Origin: Firmicutes bacterium UBA5493
GTDB lineage: Bacteria; Bacillota; Limnochordia; Darwinibacteriales; Darwinibacteriaceae
Direction of reading: 5' to 3'
DNA length: 16,221 nt
Assembly: GCA_002424045.1 (NCBI GenBank)
Contig: DIPH01000036.1
Location: 6,200 to 22,420, forward strand
Below, one piece after another: positions 1-7,025 of the stretch. The translations under genes and the position numbers were made by a program. The notes below the pieces were generated by a model, which did no database searches, was not told the origin of the DNA, and saw only the letters and a program-made list of their open reading frames with translations. How positions within the stretch are numbered: position 1 is the stretch's first letter; every line of letters starts with the position of its first letter.

Positions 1-4
1 CAAG

Positions 5-688
5 TTAGTTCCCCCTTAATTTGTACCCTACCCCATGAATGGTCTCGATGCGAGTTTCGCCTTCAGGGCCCAATTTACGACGTAGATGACGAATGTGCAC
101 GTCGACGGTGCGGGTTTCGCCCTCGTACTCATAGCCCCAAACCTTTTGCAGTAGGACCTCACGGGTTAAGACTTTCCCCATGTTTTGCATAAAGATGTGC
201 AAGAGGTCAAACTCTTTTCGGGTTAAATCGATCGGTTCATCATGGACCTTCACTTCCCTGGTATCAACCTGCAGGAAAATGTTGCCCACCTTGTACTCAT
301 TCTCGTCTTGGGTTTCTTGACCGCTAGCACGGCGTAGCACCGCCTTAATTCGTGCCACCAGCTCTAAGGGACTAAAGGGCTTGGTCATATAATCGTCAGC
401 CCCGAGCTCTAAGCCCAGTACCCTTTCAAGTTCGGTCTCTTTGGCGGTGAGCATAATGATAGGTACATTGCTAGTACGCCTGATCTCTTTACACACATCG
501 TAGCCATCCTTGCCCGGAAGCATGAGGTCTAGAACAATGAGATCGGGTTTGTAGGATTCATACATCTCAACGGCCTCCAACCCATCGCTGGCCACCTCGG
601 TGTCGAACCCTGCTTGATCAAGATTGAAGCGGATCAACTCCTGAATAGAGACTTCGTCATCCACGATAAGTACTTTTTGTTTTACCAT
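5..688 (-). CDS. OmpR/PhoP-family two-component response regulator
   Basis: DNA-binding response regulator of 227 residues, full length for the family. The receiver domain spans residues 4-118: acidic pair D10/D11, phospho-acceptor D54 in LIVLDLMLPG, switch T81 and K103 before P104. A winged-helix DNA-binding domain follows (about 130-225), ending in the typical VDVHIRHLRRKLG and GVGYKL motifs. Several in-frame starts (GTG at 706, then stacked ATG codons) are possible; I chose the ATG at 688 because AAAGGTG sits about 6 bases upstream and the protein then begins MVKQKVLIVDDE. It starts 18 bases after the NusG-domain-II gene stops, so the two are probably co-transcribed. The WalR/PhoP/ResD-like sequence suggests a sensor kinase gene just beyond the left edge. 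Which signal it serves cannot be told here. Confidence 0.95.
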   Translation of the reverse strand: MVKQKVLIVDDEVSIQELIRFNLDQAGFDTEVASDGLEAVEMYESYKPDLIVLDLMLPGKDGYDVCKEIRRTSNVPIIMLTAKETELERVLGLELGADDYMTKPFSPLELVARIKAVLRRASGQETQDENEYKVGNIFLQVDTREVKVHDEPIDLTRKEFDLLHIFMQNMGKVLTREVLLQKVWGYEYEGETRTVDVHIRHLRRKLGPEGETRIETIHGVGYKLRGN

Positions 689-706
689 CATCATCACCTT
701 TATCAC

Positions 707-1102
707 TTAATAGGTAAAGCCATCCAAACTCCCCTGGTCTTCCTGTTCACCAACAATTCGTACTACAAAGTAGTGGGGTAAGCAAACGATAACCTGCCCA
801 GCATGCTGTCGCCAACCTGTGTGCACGCATAGAAGGTCGGGGCAGTCGGCTTCAGACACTCTAACTTGTCCCTCAGAAATTTCAACCACATTAAATCCAT
901 GCTTGGTTTCAATTCGTAGAGGTTCCAAATCCAAGGAAAGATCGAATTCCTTAACTTTTTGCCCTTCGATCTCCACAACGACCTTTGTACCTATACCTTG
1001 CTTCGGTACAATAAGCCGGTTGTAAGCAAGGGTACCTAGCCCTAATAGTGTTACTACGACAATTAGAATGAAATCTCCTCTTACTTTCGCTTTCGATTTC
1101 AT
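707..1102 (-). CDS. NusG domain II-containing membrane-anchored protein
   Basis: Protein of 131 residues with a short cytoplasmic start, one transmembrane segment (about 10-28) and an extracytoplasmic NusG-domain-II-like beta domain (about 38-118). The family hallmark CPDLLCVHTGW, followed by a conserved cysteine and proline (VCLP), is present, with cysteines 87, 92 and 107. The family is widespread in Bacillota but has no firm function; it is not the transcription factor NusG, having neither NGN nor KOW domains. The open frame continues upstream through the tRNA gene to 1213, but that extension is tRNA sequence. ATG at 1102 is preceded by GGAGTG 8 bases upstream. It lies 17 bases after the tRNA-Ser CCA end and 18 bases before the response regulator, suggesting one transcript with the tRNA. 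Confidence 0.85.
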   Translation of the reverse strand: MKSKAKVRGDFILIVVVTLLGLGTLAYNRLIVPKQGIGTKVVVEIEGQKVKEFDLSLDLEPLRIETKHGFNVVEISEGQVRVSEADCPDLLCVHTGWRQHAGQVIVCLPHYFVVRIVGEQEDQGSLDGFTY

Positions 1103-1119
1103 TGATAACACTCCAAAAA

Positions 1120-1209
1120 TGGCGGAAGGGGTGGGATTTGAACCCACGGAGGGCGCAAACCCTCGACGGTTTTCAAGACCGCTCCATTCGTCCACTCTGG
1201 CACCCTTCC
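1120..1209 (-). tRNA. tRNA-Ser (anticodon UGA)
   Basis: A cloverleaf can be drawn on the minus strand. The acceptor stem is GGAAGGG pairing with CCCTTCC, with discriminator G and an encoded CCA (1120-1122). The anticodon arm GCGGT-CTTGAAA-ACCGT gives anticodon UGA, reading UCA-type serine codons. The T arm contains GGGTTCAAATCCC. The long variable arm (GAGGG...CCCTC) is the class II feature expected of tRNA-Ser. It lies downstream of serS in the same direction. Confidence 0.96.
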
Positions 1210-1221
1210 CCAACTTGATAC

Positions 1222-1250
1222 ATTATATCGCAACTTTTTGCTAATAACAA
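1222..1250 (-). promoter_or_regulatory. Promoter of tRNA-Ser (and probably the NusG-II/response-regulator genes)
   Basis: On the minus strand TTGTTA (1245-1250), a 17-base spacer and a perfect TATAAT (1222-1227), ending 12 bases before the mature tRNA 5' end at 1209. This is a near-ideal sigma-A promoter. No strong terminator separates the tRNA from the genes behind it, so they may share it. Confidence 0.8.
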
Positions 1251-1282
1251 GTGGGTATTTCGGGAAACCCTGTTCAAGGGCC

Positions 1283-2566
1283 CTAGGAGCCTGGTGTCAC
1301 GCGCTCAAGACCGCCCATGTAAGGACGCAAGACTTCAGGAACCACGATGGACCCGTCTTCTTGCTGATAATTCTCTATAATGGCAGCCAAGCAGCGTCCC
1401 ACAGCTAACCCCGAGCCATTGAGAGTATGGACAAACTCTGGCTTGGCCCCTTTATCGCGCCTAAAACGAATATTTGCCCTGCGGGCCTGGAAGTCTTCAA
1501 AATTACTGCAGGAGGAAATCTCCACATACCTTTGGTAACTTGGCATCCACACCTCTGGATCATACTTCTTAGCTGCAGTAAAGCCTAGATCGGCGGTGCA
1601 AATCTCGGTGACCCGATAAGGAAGGCCTAGCTTTTGCAGGATTGCTTCCGCATTATTCGTCAATTTCTCTAACTCATCATAGGAGGTCTCAGGGAGCACG
1701 AACTTTACGAGCTCCACCTTGTTAAACTGGTGTACCCGCACTAGACCCCTTGTATCACGCCCTGCGGACCCTGCTTCTGAGCGGAAGCTTGCAGAATAGG
1801 CCGTATGGTAGATGGGTAGATCTTCCATGCTTAGAATCTCATCCCGATATAAGTTCGTCACAGGAACTTCAGCTGTGGGTATCAGGTAATAATCTAAACC
1901 CTCGAGCTTAAACATATCCTCGCCGAATTTAGGAAGTTGGCCTGTACCGGTAGCGCTGGCCTGATTGACGATGAAGGGAGGAAAGATCTCACGGTACCCA
2001 TGCTCTGTAGTATGCAAATCTAGCATGAAATTCATCAAAGCACGTTCTAGACGGGCTCCCGCCCCCTTTAAGAAGTAGAAGCGACTCCCTGTGACCTTGC
2101 CTGCCCGTTCAAAATCAAGGATATCCAAATTAACTCCGAGCTCCCAATGGGGCAGGGGCTCAAAATCGAATTTGGTCGCCTCGCCCCAGCGACGAATTTC
2201 ACTATTATCCTCTTCGGTGGTGCCAAAAAGCACAGATTCATGGGGAAGATTAGGAATCCTAAGGAGAAGATCCTGGATCTTTCCATCGACCGTTCTGAGC
2301 TCCTCATCGAAATCCTTGATGTTCTGGGAAACCACACGCATCTGTTCAATGAGGGACTGGGCATCCTTTTTTTCGCGTTTGAGGTGTGCCACTTGATCCG
2401 ATACCTGGTTGCGTTCAGCTTTTAGTTTTTCAACATCCGTTAGTATACCGCGACGACGTTCATCTAGAGCCAGAAGCTCATCTAAATAGTGTGCCCCTTC
2501 ACCTTTCTTGGCTAGTCCTTCCCGAACCTTATTTGGATTTTGGCGAATCATCTTCAGATCCAACAT
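1283..2566 (-). CDS. serS: Seryl-tRNA synthetase
   Basis: Class II aminoacyl-tRNA synthetase that charges tRNA-Ser with serine in the cytoplasm. The 427 residues match the usual bacterial length. The N-terminal helical hairpin that grips the tRNA long arm is visible as a charged coiled coil (about residues 25-105). The catalytic domain follows, with motif 2 around FRSEAGSAGRDTRGLVRVHQF and motif 3 around GSGLAVGRCLAAIIENYQ near the C terminus. The open frame extends upstream to 2683, but that part is the T-box leader. Of two ATG codons close together I chose 2566, which leaves 8 bases after GAGGGGG; the earlier one leaves only 2. Expression is expected to be controlled by tRNA-Ser charging through the leader. 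The next gene downstream is a tRNA-Ser with its own promoter. Confidence 0.97.
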   Translation of the reverse strand: MLDLKMIRQNPNKVREGLAKKGEGAHYLDELLALDERRRGILTDVEKLKAERNQVSDQVAHLKREKKDAQSLIEQMRVVSQNIKDFDEELRTVDGKIQDLLLRIPNLPHESVLFGTTEEDNSEIRRWGEATKFDFEPLPHWELGVNLDILDFERAGKVTGSRFYFLKGAGARLERALMNFMLDLHTTEHGYREIFPPFIVNQASATGTGQLPKFGEDMFKLEGLDYYLIPTAEVPVTNLYRDEILSMEDLPIYHTAYSASFRSEAGSAGRDTRGLVRVHQFNKVELVKFVLPETSYDELEKLTNNAEAILQKLGLPYRVTEICTADLGFTAAKKYDPEVWMPSYQRYVEISSCSNFEDFQARRANIRFRRDKGAKPEFVHTLNGSGLAVGRCLAAIIENYQQEDGSIVVPEVLRPYMGGLERVTPGS

Positions 2567-2589
2567 TTCCATATCCCCCTCTTTGATAA

Positions 2590-2626
2590 TAAAAAAACCC
2601 GCCTCTGAACTCGAAAGCTCAGGGAC
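2590..2626 (-). terminator. T-box regulated intrinsic terminator before serS
   Basis: On the minus strand CTGAGCT-TTCG-AGTTCAG (2604-2621, one G-U pair) forms a stem with a tetraloop; flanking CC and GG bases can extend it. A run of T (complement of 2591-2597) follows. It would stop transcription when tRNA-Ser is charged. Confidence 0.85.
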
Positions 2627-2811
2627 GAGAATGTATCCCGCGTTGCCACCCTGCTTAACCGCGCCCGCCGCAGCTGGGCACAATTCACCTCAATTGATCA
2701 ATTGTCTCCTAGCTCAGGAGTTGGATCCTAAGGCACAGGCTGGTTTACACCAACCACCAGCTCTCTTTGTCCATGTGGCACTTAGTAGGCTCCCTCATCA
2801 CCTCTTGGATT
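2590..2811 (-). promoter_or_regulatory. T-box riboswitch leader of serS (tRNA-Ser sensing)
   Basis: The untranslated leader has the parts of a T-box in order on the minus strand. Stem I carries an AGAGAGC bulge region and a GCTGGT...ACCAGC distal hairpin (about 2739-2766). A specifier loop holds a candidate serine codon TCC (2723-2725) in the context GGA-TCC-AA. A CTCCT-GAGCT-AGGAG hairpin follows, then the conserved core AGGGTGGCAACGCGGG (2637-2652), then CGTCCCT, which can pair with AGGG as antiterminator or enter the terminator. The bulge UGGC (2645-2648) is complementary to GCCA, the 3' end of a serine tRNA with discriminator G, as in the tRNA-Ser of this window. The T-box assignment is firm; the exact specifier is my hand fold. 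Confidence 0.92.
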
Positions 2812-2818
2812 AACCATC

Positions 2819-2847
2819 ATTATAATCTATTTTTCGACCGAGATCAA
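2819..2847 (-). promoter_or_regulatory. serS promoter
   Basis: TTGATC (2842-2847), 17 bases, TATAAT (2819-2824) on the minus strand. The -35 box overlaps the stop codon of the MFS gene, so serS is set apart from glyA and MFS by its own promoter despite the close packing. Confidence 0.8.
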
Positions 2848-4142
2848 GCACCTGGCAAAGATCTTCTTCCTCTCTGACCTGGAACCAAGTCCCTCGCACG
2901 CATCCGCCGTCCGCTGGTATCGGTGACATTACGATAAAAGAGATAAAGGGCTAAAGCCCTCACCACTGCTGAGGCCACGAAGATCGGCCGTAAGCCTACC
3001 ACTTCTGCCGCGAAGCCTCCTACAAGAGGTCCTACTGCTGTGGCTACACCCATCATCGTGTTATACACACCAACATAGACACTGCGATCTTGGTCGGGGG
3101 TTACCTCCAGAAGCAAGTTGAAGGCCGCGAGGTTGTAACCTCCCCAAAAAACACCATTCACAATGTGGATAATAAAAGGAAACCAGGTATTGGGCGAAAA
3201 TACCCACCACAAAGGAAGTGTAATGATGCCAAGACCGGAGACCATCATCACGCTCTTTTGCCCAAAGAAATCCGCCAGCCTCCCCCAATAGCGCTGAATG
3301 AGCACCATAGATGCCAGGTTAACCGCGGCAAAGAGAGCCCAGTGGCCGGCGGGTCCTCCCAAGTCTTCCACAAAATAGACAACAAAGAGGGGGCTAGCCA
3401 TCTGTATGCCGAAACTCCAGACAATGGCGCTCACCACATAACTACTAAAATCCTTCTGACTCCCTATTTCTTTGGTAAAGGCTCTTATCTTTTCCACATA
3501 GGAGTCCGTCGAAGCAGTCTTAGCCTTGGGCGGAGTCTGATCGAAAACGATCTTGCTAAAGAGATAAACAGACAGAAGTCCCAAAATTGTCGTCAACAAG
3601 AAGAGAACCCGATAGCTCGTGGGAAATTCCAGGCGGAGCAAGAAGTTCGCAAGTAAGGTGGCCAAGACCGCACAGGTATTCAAGACCATATTGCGGTTGG
3701 CGTAATACTTCCCCCGTATAGATTTGGGGATCAAAGTCGCCTGCAGCGCAGTCCACGCAGGGACACCAAGATTTGCTGCCATAATGCGAAAGGTAGCGAG
3801 CAAAATGACAATGCTCACCCTGCGCTCGTGCGCAAACAAAAACGGCAAAAAGGCCATGAGAATCCAGGAGGATCGGTTCAAAATACCGCCCGCAATAATG
3901 AGTTGACGCTTATCTTTCAGCCTTTCTGCAAGTAAGGCCGAAGGGATCTGCAAGATATTACCCATGAAGTTGGGAAAAGCGGTGAGCATCCCGATTTGTG
4001 ATGGTGTGGCACCTAGGGCCAACGCAAAAAGGCCAAGGTAGGGGGCTGCCAGATTATCGGCAGCCACCGCAAAGGCCCCTTCCACCGTATTTAACTCCAT
4101 GGCTTTCTTTGTGTCTTTCGTTACAGCGGAACCAGAGATCAA
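2844..4142 (-). CDS. Major facilitator superfamily (MFS) transporter
   Basis: Polytopic inner-membrane transporter of 432 residues with about twelve hydrophobic segments in two halves. Motif-A-like loops are seen after TM2 (AERLKDKRQ) and in the second half (YWGRLADFFGQKS). The substrate cannot be told from sequence; drug or metabolite export is typical of similar proteins. The frame is open back to 4223 inside glyA, but the likely start is TTG at 4142: AGGAGAGG lies 7 bases before it and overlaps the glyA stop. The start is 13 bases after glyA stops, so translation is probably coupled and the two genes form one operon. The stop overlaps the -35 box of the serS promoter. Confidence 0.88.
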   Translation of the reverse strand: MISGSAVTKDTKKAMELNTVEGAFAVAADNLAAPYLGLFALALGATPSQIGMLTAFPNFMGNILQIPSALLAERLKDKRQLIIAGGILNRSSWILMAFLPFLFAHERRVSIVILLATFRIMAANLGVPAWTALQATLIPKSIRGKYYANRNMVLNTCAVLATLLANFLLRLEFPTSYRVLFLLTTILGLLSVYLFSKIVFDQTPPKAKTASTDSYVEKIRAFTKEIGSQKDFSSYVVSAIVWSFGIQMASPLFVVYFVEDLGGPAGHWALFAAVNLASMVLIQRYWGRLADFFGQKSVMMVSGLGIITLPLWWVFSPNTWFPFIIHIVNGVFWGGYNLAAFNLLLEVTPDQDRSVYVGVYNTMMGVATAVGPLVGGFAAEVVGLRPIFVASAVVRALALYLFYRNVTDTSGRRMRARDLVPGQRGRRSLPGA

Positions 4143-4155
4143 GATGAATCCTCTC

Positions 4156-5397
4156 CTAGTTAATTTCTGGATAGAGCGGATGCTTTTCTGCGAGCTCCTT
4201 GATGGTCTGACGGATCGTAGCAAAGTCCTTACGATCAGGTTCTAGTGTTGCGGCAATTAAATCGCCAATGGTGCGCATTGCGTCTACACCCATACGCCTT
4301 GTGGTAAGGGCAGGGGTACCGATCCGAATGCCGCTGGTGACAAAGGGACTCTCTGTTTCAAAGGGGATGGTGTTCTTATTGACGGTAATCCCAACCTTGT
4401 CGAGCTTCTCCTCGGCTTCTTTACCGGTCAAGCCTTTGGCCTTGACGTTAACAAGCAAGAGGTGATTATCTGTGCCGCCCGATACCAGTGGGAATCCATG
4501 GCCCTGAAGGGTTTCGCCAAGAGCCTTGGCATTGGCCAAAACACTCTTTTGGTACTCTTTAAACTCTGGTTGGAGTGCCTCAAAAAAGGCTACAGCCTTA
4601 GCAGCAATTACATGCATTAAGGGACCACCCTGAATTCCAGGGAAAATGGCTTTATCAATGTCTTTGGCGTGTTCTTTTGTGGTAAGGATCATGCCACCTC
4701 TAGGTCCCCTGAGAGTTTTATGGGTTGTTGTGGTGACAAAGTCAGCGTAGGGAATAGGACTTGGATGTAATCCGGCAGCCACTAAGCCTGCAATATGGGC
4801 CATATCTACCATGAATAGAGCACCGGCCTCGTCGGCAATTTCTCGGAATTTAGCAAAATCAATAATCCTAGGATAAGCAGAAGCGCCGGCAATAATCAGT
4901 TTAGGGCGATGCTTTAAAGCCATGTCTCTAACCATATCGTAGTCAATGCGCTCATCTTCGGCCCGCACACCATAATGCACCACATTGAACCATTTACCCG
5001 ACTGATTCACCGGACTGCCATGGGTGAGATGTCCCCCATGGGTAAGATCCATACCTAAGATGGTATCCCCTGGCTTAAGTGCTGCAAAAAACACAGCTTG
5101 GTTCGCCTGGGATCCCGAATTTGGCTGGACATTGGCATGGTCAGCTCCGAAAAGTTCTTTGGCTCTGTCACGTGCTAGATTTTCGGCCACGTCCACAAAT
5201 TCACAACCGCCATAATAACGTCTACCAGGATAGCCTTCCGCATATTTATTGGTGAGTTGACTTCCCAATGCCTCCAAAACTGCCATGCTTACAAAGTTCT
5301 CAGAGGCAATTAACTCCAGGTTGCGGTTTTGACGATTGGTCTCTTGTCTTATGACCTGTAAAATCTCTGAATCTGACGTCCTCAAGTGTTCAAACAT
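4156..5397 (-). CDS. glyA: Serine hydroxymethyltransferase
   Basis: PLP enzyme that interconverts serine plus tetrahydrofolate with glycine plus 5,10-methylene-tetrahydrofolate, feeding one-carbon metabolism. The 413 residues are normal length. Visible hallmarks are the N-terminal ELIASENF segment, YAEGYPGRRYYGG, D198 in VDMAHIAG (pairs with the PLP ring nitrogen) and the Schiff-base lysine K227 in TTTTHKTLRGPRGG. ATG at 5397 has GAGGGG about 5 bases upstream. It is followed closely by the MFS gene. It is separated from upstream asnS by about 320 bases that carry a plus-strand gene, so it may have its own promoter, but I found no convincing one. A serine enzyme close to serS fits amino-acid context but may be chance. 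Confidence 0.97.
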   Translation of the reverse strand: MFEHLRTSDSEILQVIRQETNRQNRNLELIASENFVSMAVLEALGSQLTNKYAEGYPGRRYYGGCEFVDVAENLARDRAKELFGADHANVQPNSGSQANQAVFFAALKPGDTILGMDLTHGGHLTHGSPVNQSGKWFNVVHYGVRAEDERIDYDMVRDMALKHRPKLIIAGASAYPRIIDFAKFREIADEAGALFMVDMAHIAGLVAAGLHPSPIPYADFVTTTTHKTLRGPRGGMILTTKEHAKDIDKAIFPGIQGGPLMHVIAAKAVAFFEALQPEFKEYQKSVLANAKALGETLQGHGFPLVSGGTDNHLLLVNVKAKGLTGKEAEEKLDKVGITVNKNTIPFETESPFVTSGIRIGTPALTTRRMGVDAMRTIGDLIAATLEPDRKDFATIRQTIKELAEKHPLYPEIN

Positions 5398-5447
5398 TGC
5401 TTCCCCTCTTTCATTTTTGGATTATTTTCTTGAAACGGAGTGATTTC

Positions 5448-5714
5448 ATGACCACAGAAATGCGGGCTGTCTTGACCATGGCCTTGCTCCGCCTCATCGC
5501 GGGAACTATTGAGATCAGCGCCGGTCTCTTGATGCTAAAACTCGGACGCGTGCAGATGGCACTGAAGATCAACTCCATGCTCGGTCTGATTGGACCCATT
5601 ATTCTAACGCTCGTGGGTGCCGTTGGCTTGATTGGCCTAAGTAGTGAACTGTCCTGGTCCAGGCTGGTTCTAACCGCTCTGGGAGTCTTCTTGATTTTTT
5701 TGGGAACGAGATAG
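5448..5714 (+). CDS. yqhV: YqhV-like (DUF2619) small membrane protein
   Basis: Protein of 88 residues with three hydrophobic segments (about 8-31, 43-64 and 71-87). The order and spacing of residues (LTMxxLRLIxxxIEIxAxLxML, then a conserved KxNSxLxxIGPxI stretch) recall Bacillus YqhV, a conserved protein of unknown function. The frame is open from 5397, but ATG at 5448 has GGAGTG 5 bases upstream and gives the family length. It is one of only two plus-strand genes and lies head to head with glyA (50-base gap) and tail to tail with asnS (2-base gap). A weak TTGCTT-17-GATTAT at about 5395-5423 is the best promoter guess. Function unknown. Confidence 0.8.
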   Translation: MTTEMRAVLTMALLRLIAGTIEISAGLLMLKLGRVQMALKINSMLGLIGPIILTLVGAVGLIGLSSELSWSRLVLTALGVFLIFLGTR

Positions 5715-5716
5715 CC

Positions 5717-7009
5717 TTACGGATAGATCCGGTTCATCAAGCGGGCAAAGGGTACTGCTTCTCTCAAGTGTGGAAGCCCGCAAATCCAGGCTACCGTACG
5801 CTCTAAACCCAGTCCAAATCCGGAATGGGGAACAGTACCATAACGCCTCAAGTCCACATACCATGCGTATTGCTCTTCGGGCAAATTATGCTCCTTGATC
5901 CTTTGTTGAATTAGGTCCAGATCATATATCCTCTCACCGCCTCCGATGATCTCCCCATAGCCTTCAGGGGCCAAGAGATCACTGCCCAAAACAACTTCTG
6001 GTCTTTTGGGGTCTGGCTGCATGTAAAAGGCTTTAATCTCCGTTGGATAACGATGAACAAAGACCGGGCGATCAAATTGGCTGGCAATAATGGTTTCATC
6101 GCCCCCACCGAAATCGTCACCCCACTTGAATTCGACTCCGTTTTTCTGCAGAATCTCCACTGCTTCATCATAAGAAATCCGAGGGAAAGGTGCTACAATG
6201 GTTTCGAGTTTGCTTAGATCACGCTCAATAATCTCCAGTTCTTTACGGCGGTTTTGAAGAACTTGTTGGACAATGTAACAGACGTACTCTTCTTGAAGAT
6301 CCATGTTCCCATCCACGTCCAAGAAGGCAACTTCCGGCTCAATCATCCAAAACTCCATAAGATGACGACGAGTCTTAGACTTTTCTGCCCTAAAGGTGGG
6401 CCCAAAGCAATAGACCTTGCCAAAGGCCATGGCCCCAGCTTCCATATAAAGCTGCCCGCTTTGGGACAAGTACGCTTTATCATCAAAATAATCTGTCTCA
6501 AAGAGAGTTGATGTTCCCTCCACAGAAGCAGGTGTTAAGATCGGCGCATCGATGAGCACAAAATCCCGATCATCGAAGAATTGCCGAGATGCTTTAATGA
6601 TTTCATTTCTAATCAGCATAATGGCATGCTGTTTTTGGCTTCTGAGCCACAGATGCCTGCGGTCCATGAGGTATTCCACCCCGTGTTCTTTGGGGGTAAT
6701 GGGATATTCCTCTGAAATCTGCAGAATCTCCAGATCGGTAACTGAAAGCTCATAACCGCCCACCGACCTTGGTTCTTCCCGGACAATACCCCTTACGACC
6801 AGGGAAGATTCTTGGGTGAGAGTCTTGGCTGCTTCAAAGATCTCCTCCGAAACCTCTGCTTTCACAAGCACGCCCTGGATCAAATCGGTGCCATCCCGGA
6901 TGATGAGAAACTGAATCTTTCCGCTAGAGCGCTTGTTATAAAGCCAACCTCTAATTTCCACTTCTTTTCCTACATGTTCGCCAATGTGTTTGAGATACAC
7001 GCGTTCCAT
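5717..7009 (-). CDS. asnS: Asparaginyl-tRNA synthetase
   Basis: Class IIb aminoacyl-tRNA synthetase of 430 residues. An N-terminal OB-fold anticodon-binding domain (about 1-105, VEIRGWLYNKRSSGKIQFLIIRDGT) is followed by a catalytic domain with motif 1 (IRNEIIKASRQFF), motif 2 (FGPTFRAEKSKTRRHLMEFWMIEPE) and motif 3 (GSGFGLGLERT-like, here HSGFGLGLERTVAWICGL). The short insert and the GVEYLMDRRHLWLRS segment are AsnRS-like rather than bacterial AspRS, which is longer. A clade of archaeal-type AspRS is related, so specificity is inferred. ATG at 7009 has GGGAGG 7 bases upstream; an in-frame GTG at 7024 would swallow that site. It starts 16 bases after the TIM-barrel gene and is co-directional, so probably the last gene of that operon. 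Confidence 0.93.
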   Translation of the reverse strand: MERVYLKHIGEHVGKEVEIRGWLYNKRSSGKIQFLIIRDGTDLIQGVLVKAEVSEEIFEAAKTLTQESSLVVRGIVREEPRSVGGYELSVTDLEILQISEEYPITPKEHGVEYLMDRRHLWLRSQKQHAIMLIRNEIIKASRQFFDDRDFVLIDAPILTPASVEGTSTLFETDYFDDKAYLSQSGQLYMEAGAMAFGKVYCFGPTFRAEKSKTRRHLMEFWMIEPEVAFLDVDGNMDLQEEYVCYIVQQVLQNRRKELEIIERDLSKLETIVAPFPRISYDEAVEILQKNGVEFKWGDDFGGGDETIIASQFDRPVFVHRYPTEIKAFYMQPDPKRPEVVLGSDLLAPEGYGEIIGGGERIYDLDLIQQRIKEHNLPEEQYAWYVDLRRYGTVPHSGFGLGLERTVAWICGLPHLREAVPFARLMNRIYP

Positions 7010-7025
7010 CCGTTTTCCTCCCACT

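Noticed and set aside
1103..1213. Longer NusG-II protein starting at 1213
   Set aside because: The extension is translated tRNA-Ser sequence; a good ribosome site lies before the ATG at 1102.
1268..1280. CCCTTGAACAGGG after serS (minus strand) as a serS terminator
   Set aside because: Only four base pairs with a TTT tail; too weak to call.
2567..2683. N-terminal extension of SerRS
   Set aside because: It is the T-box core and terminator, with in-frame codons only by chance.
3090..3656. 188-codon open frame on the plus strand inside the MFS gene
   Set aside because: Opposite-strand shadow of a clear membrane protein; low-complexity polar translation with no recognisable domain.
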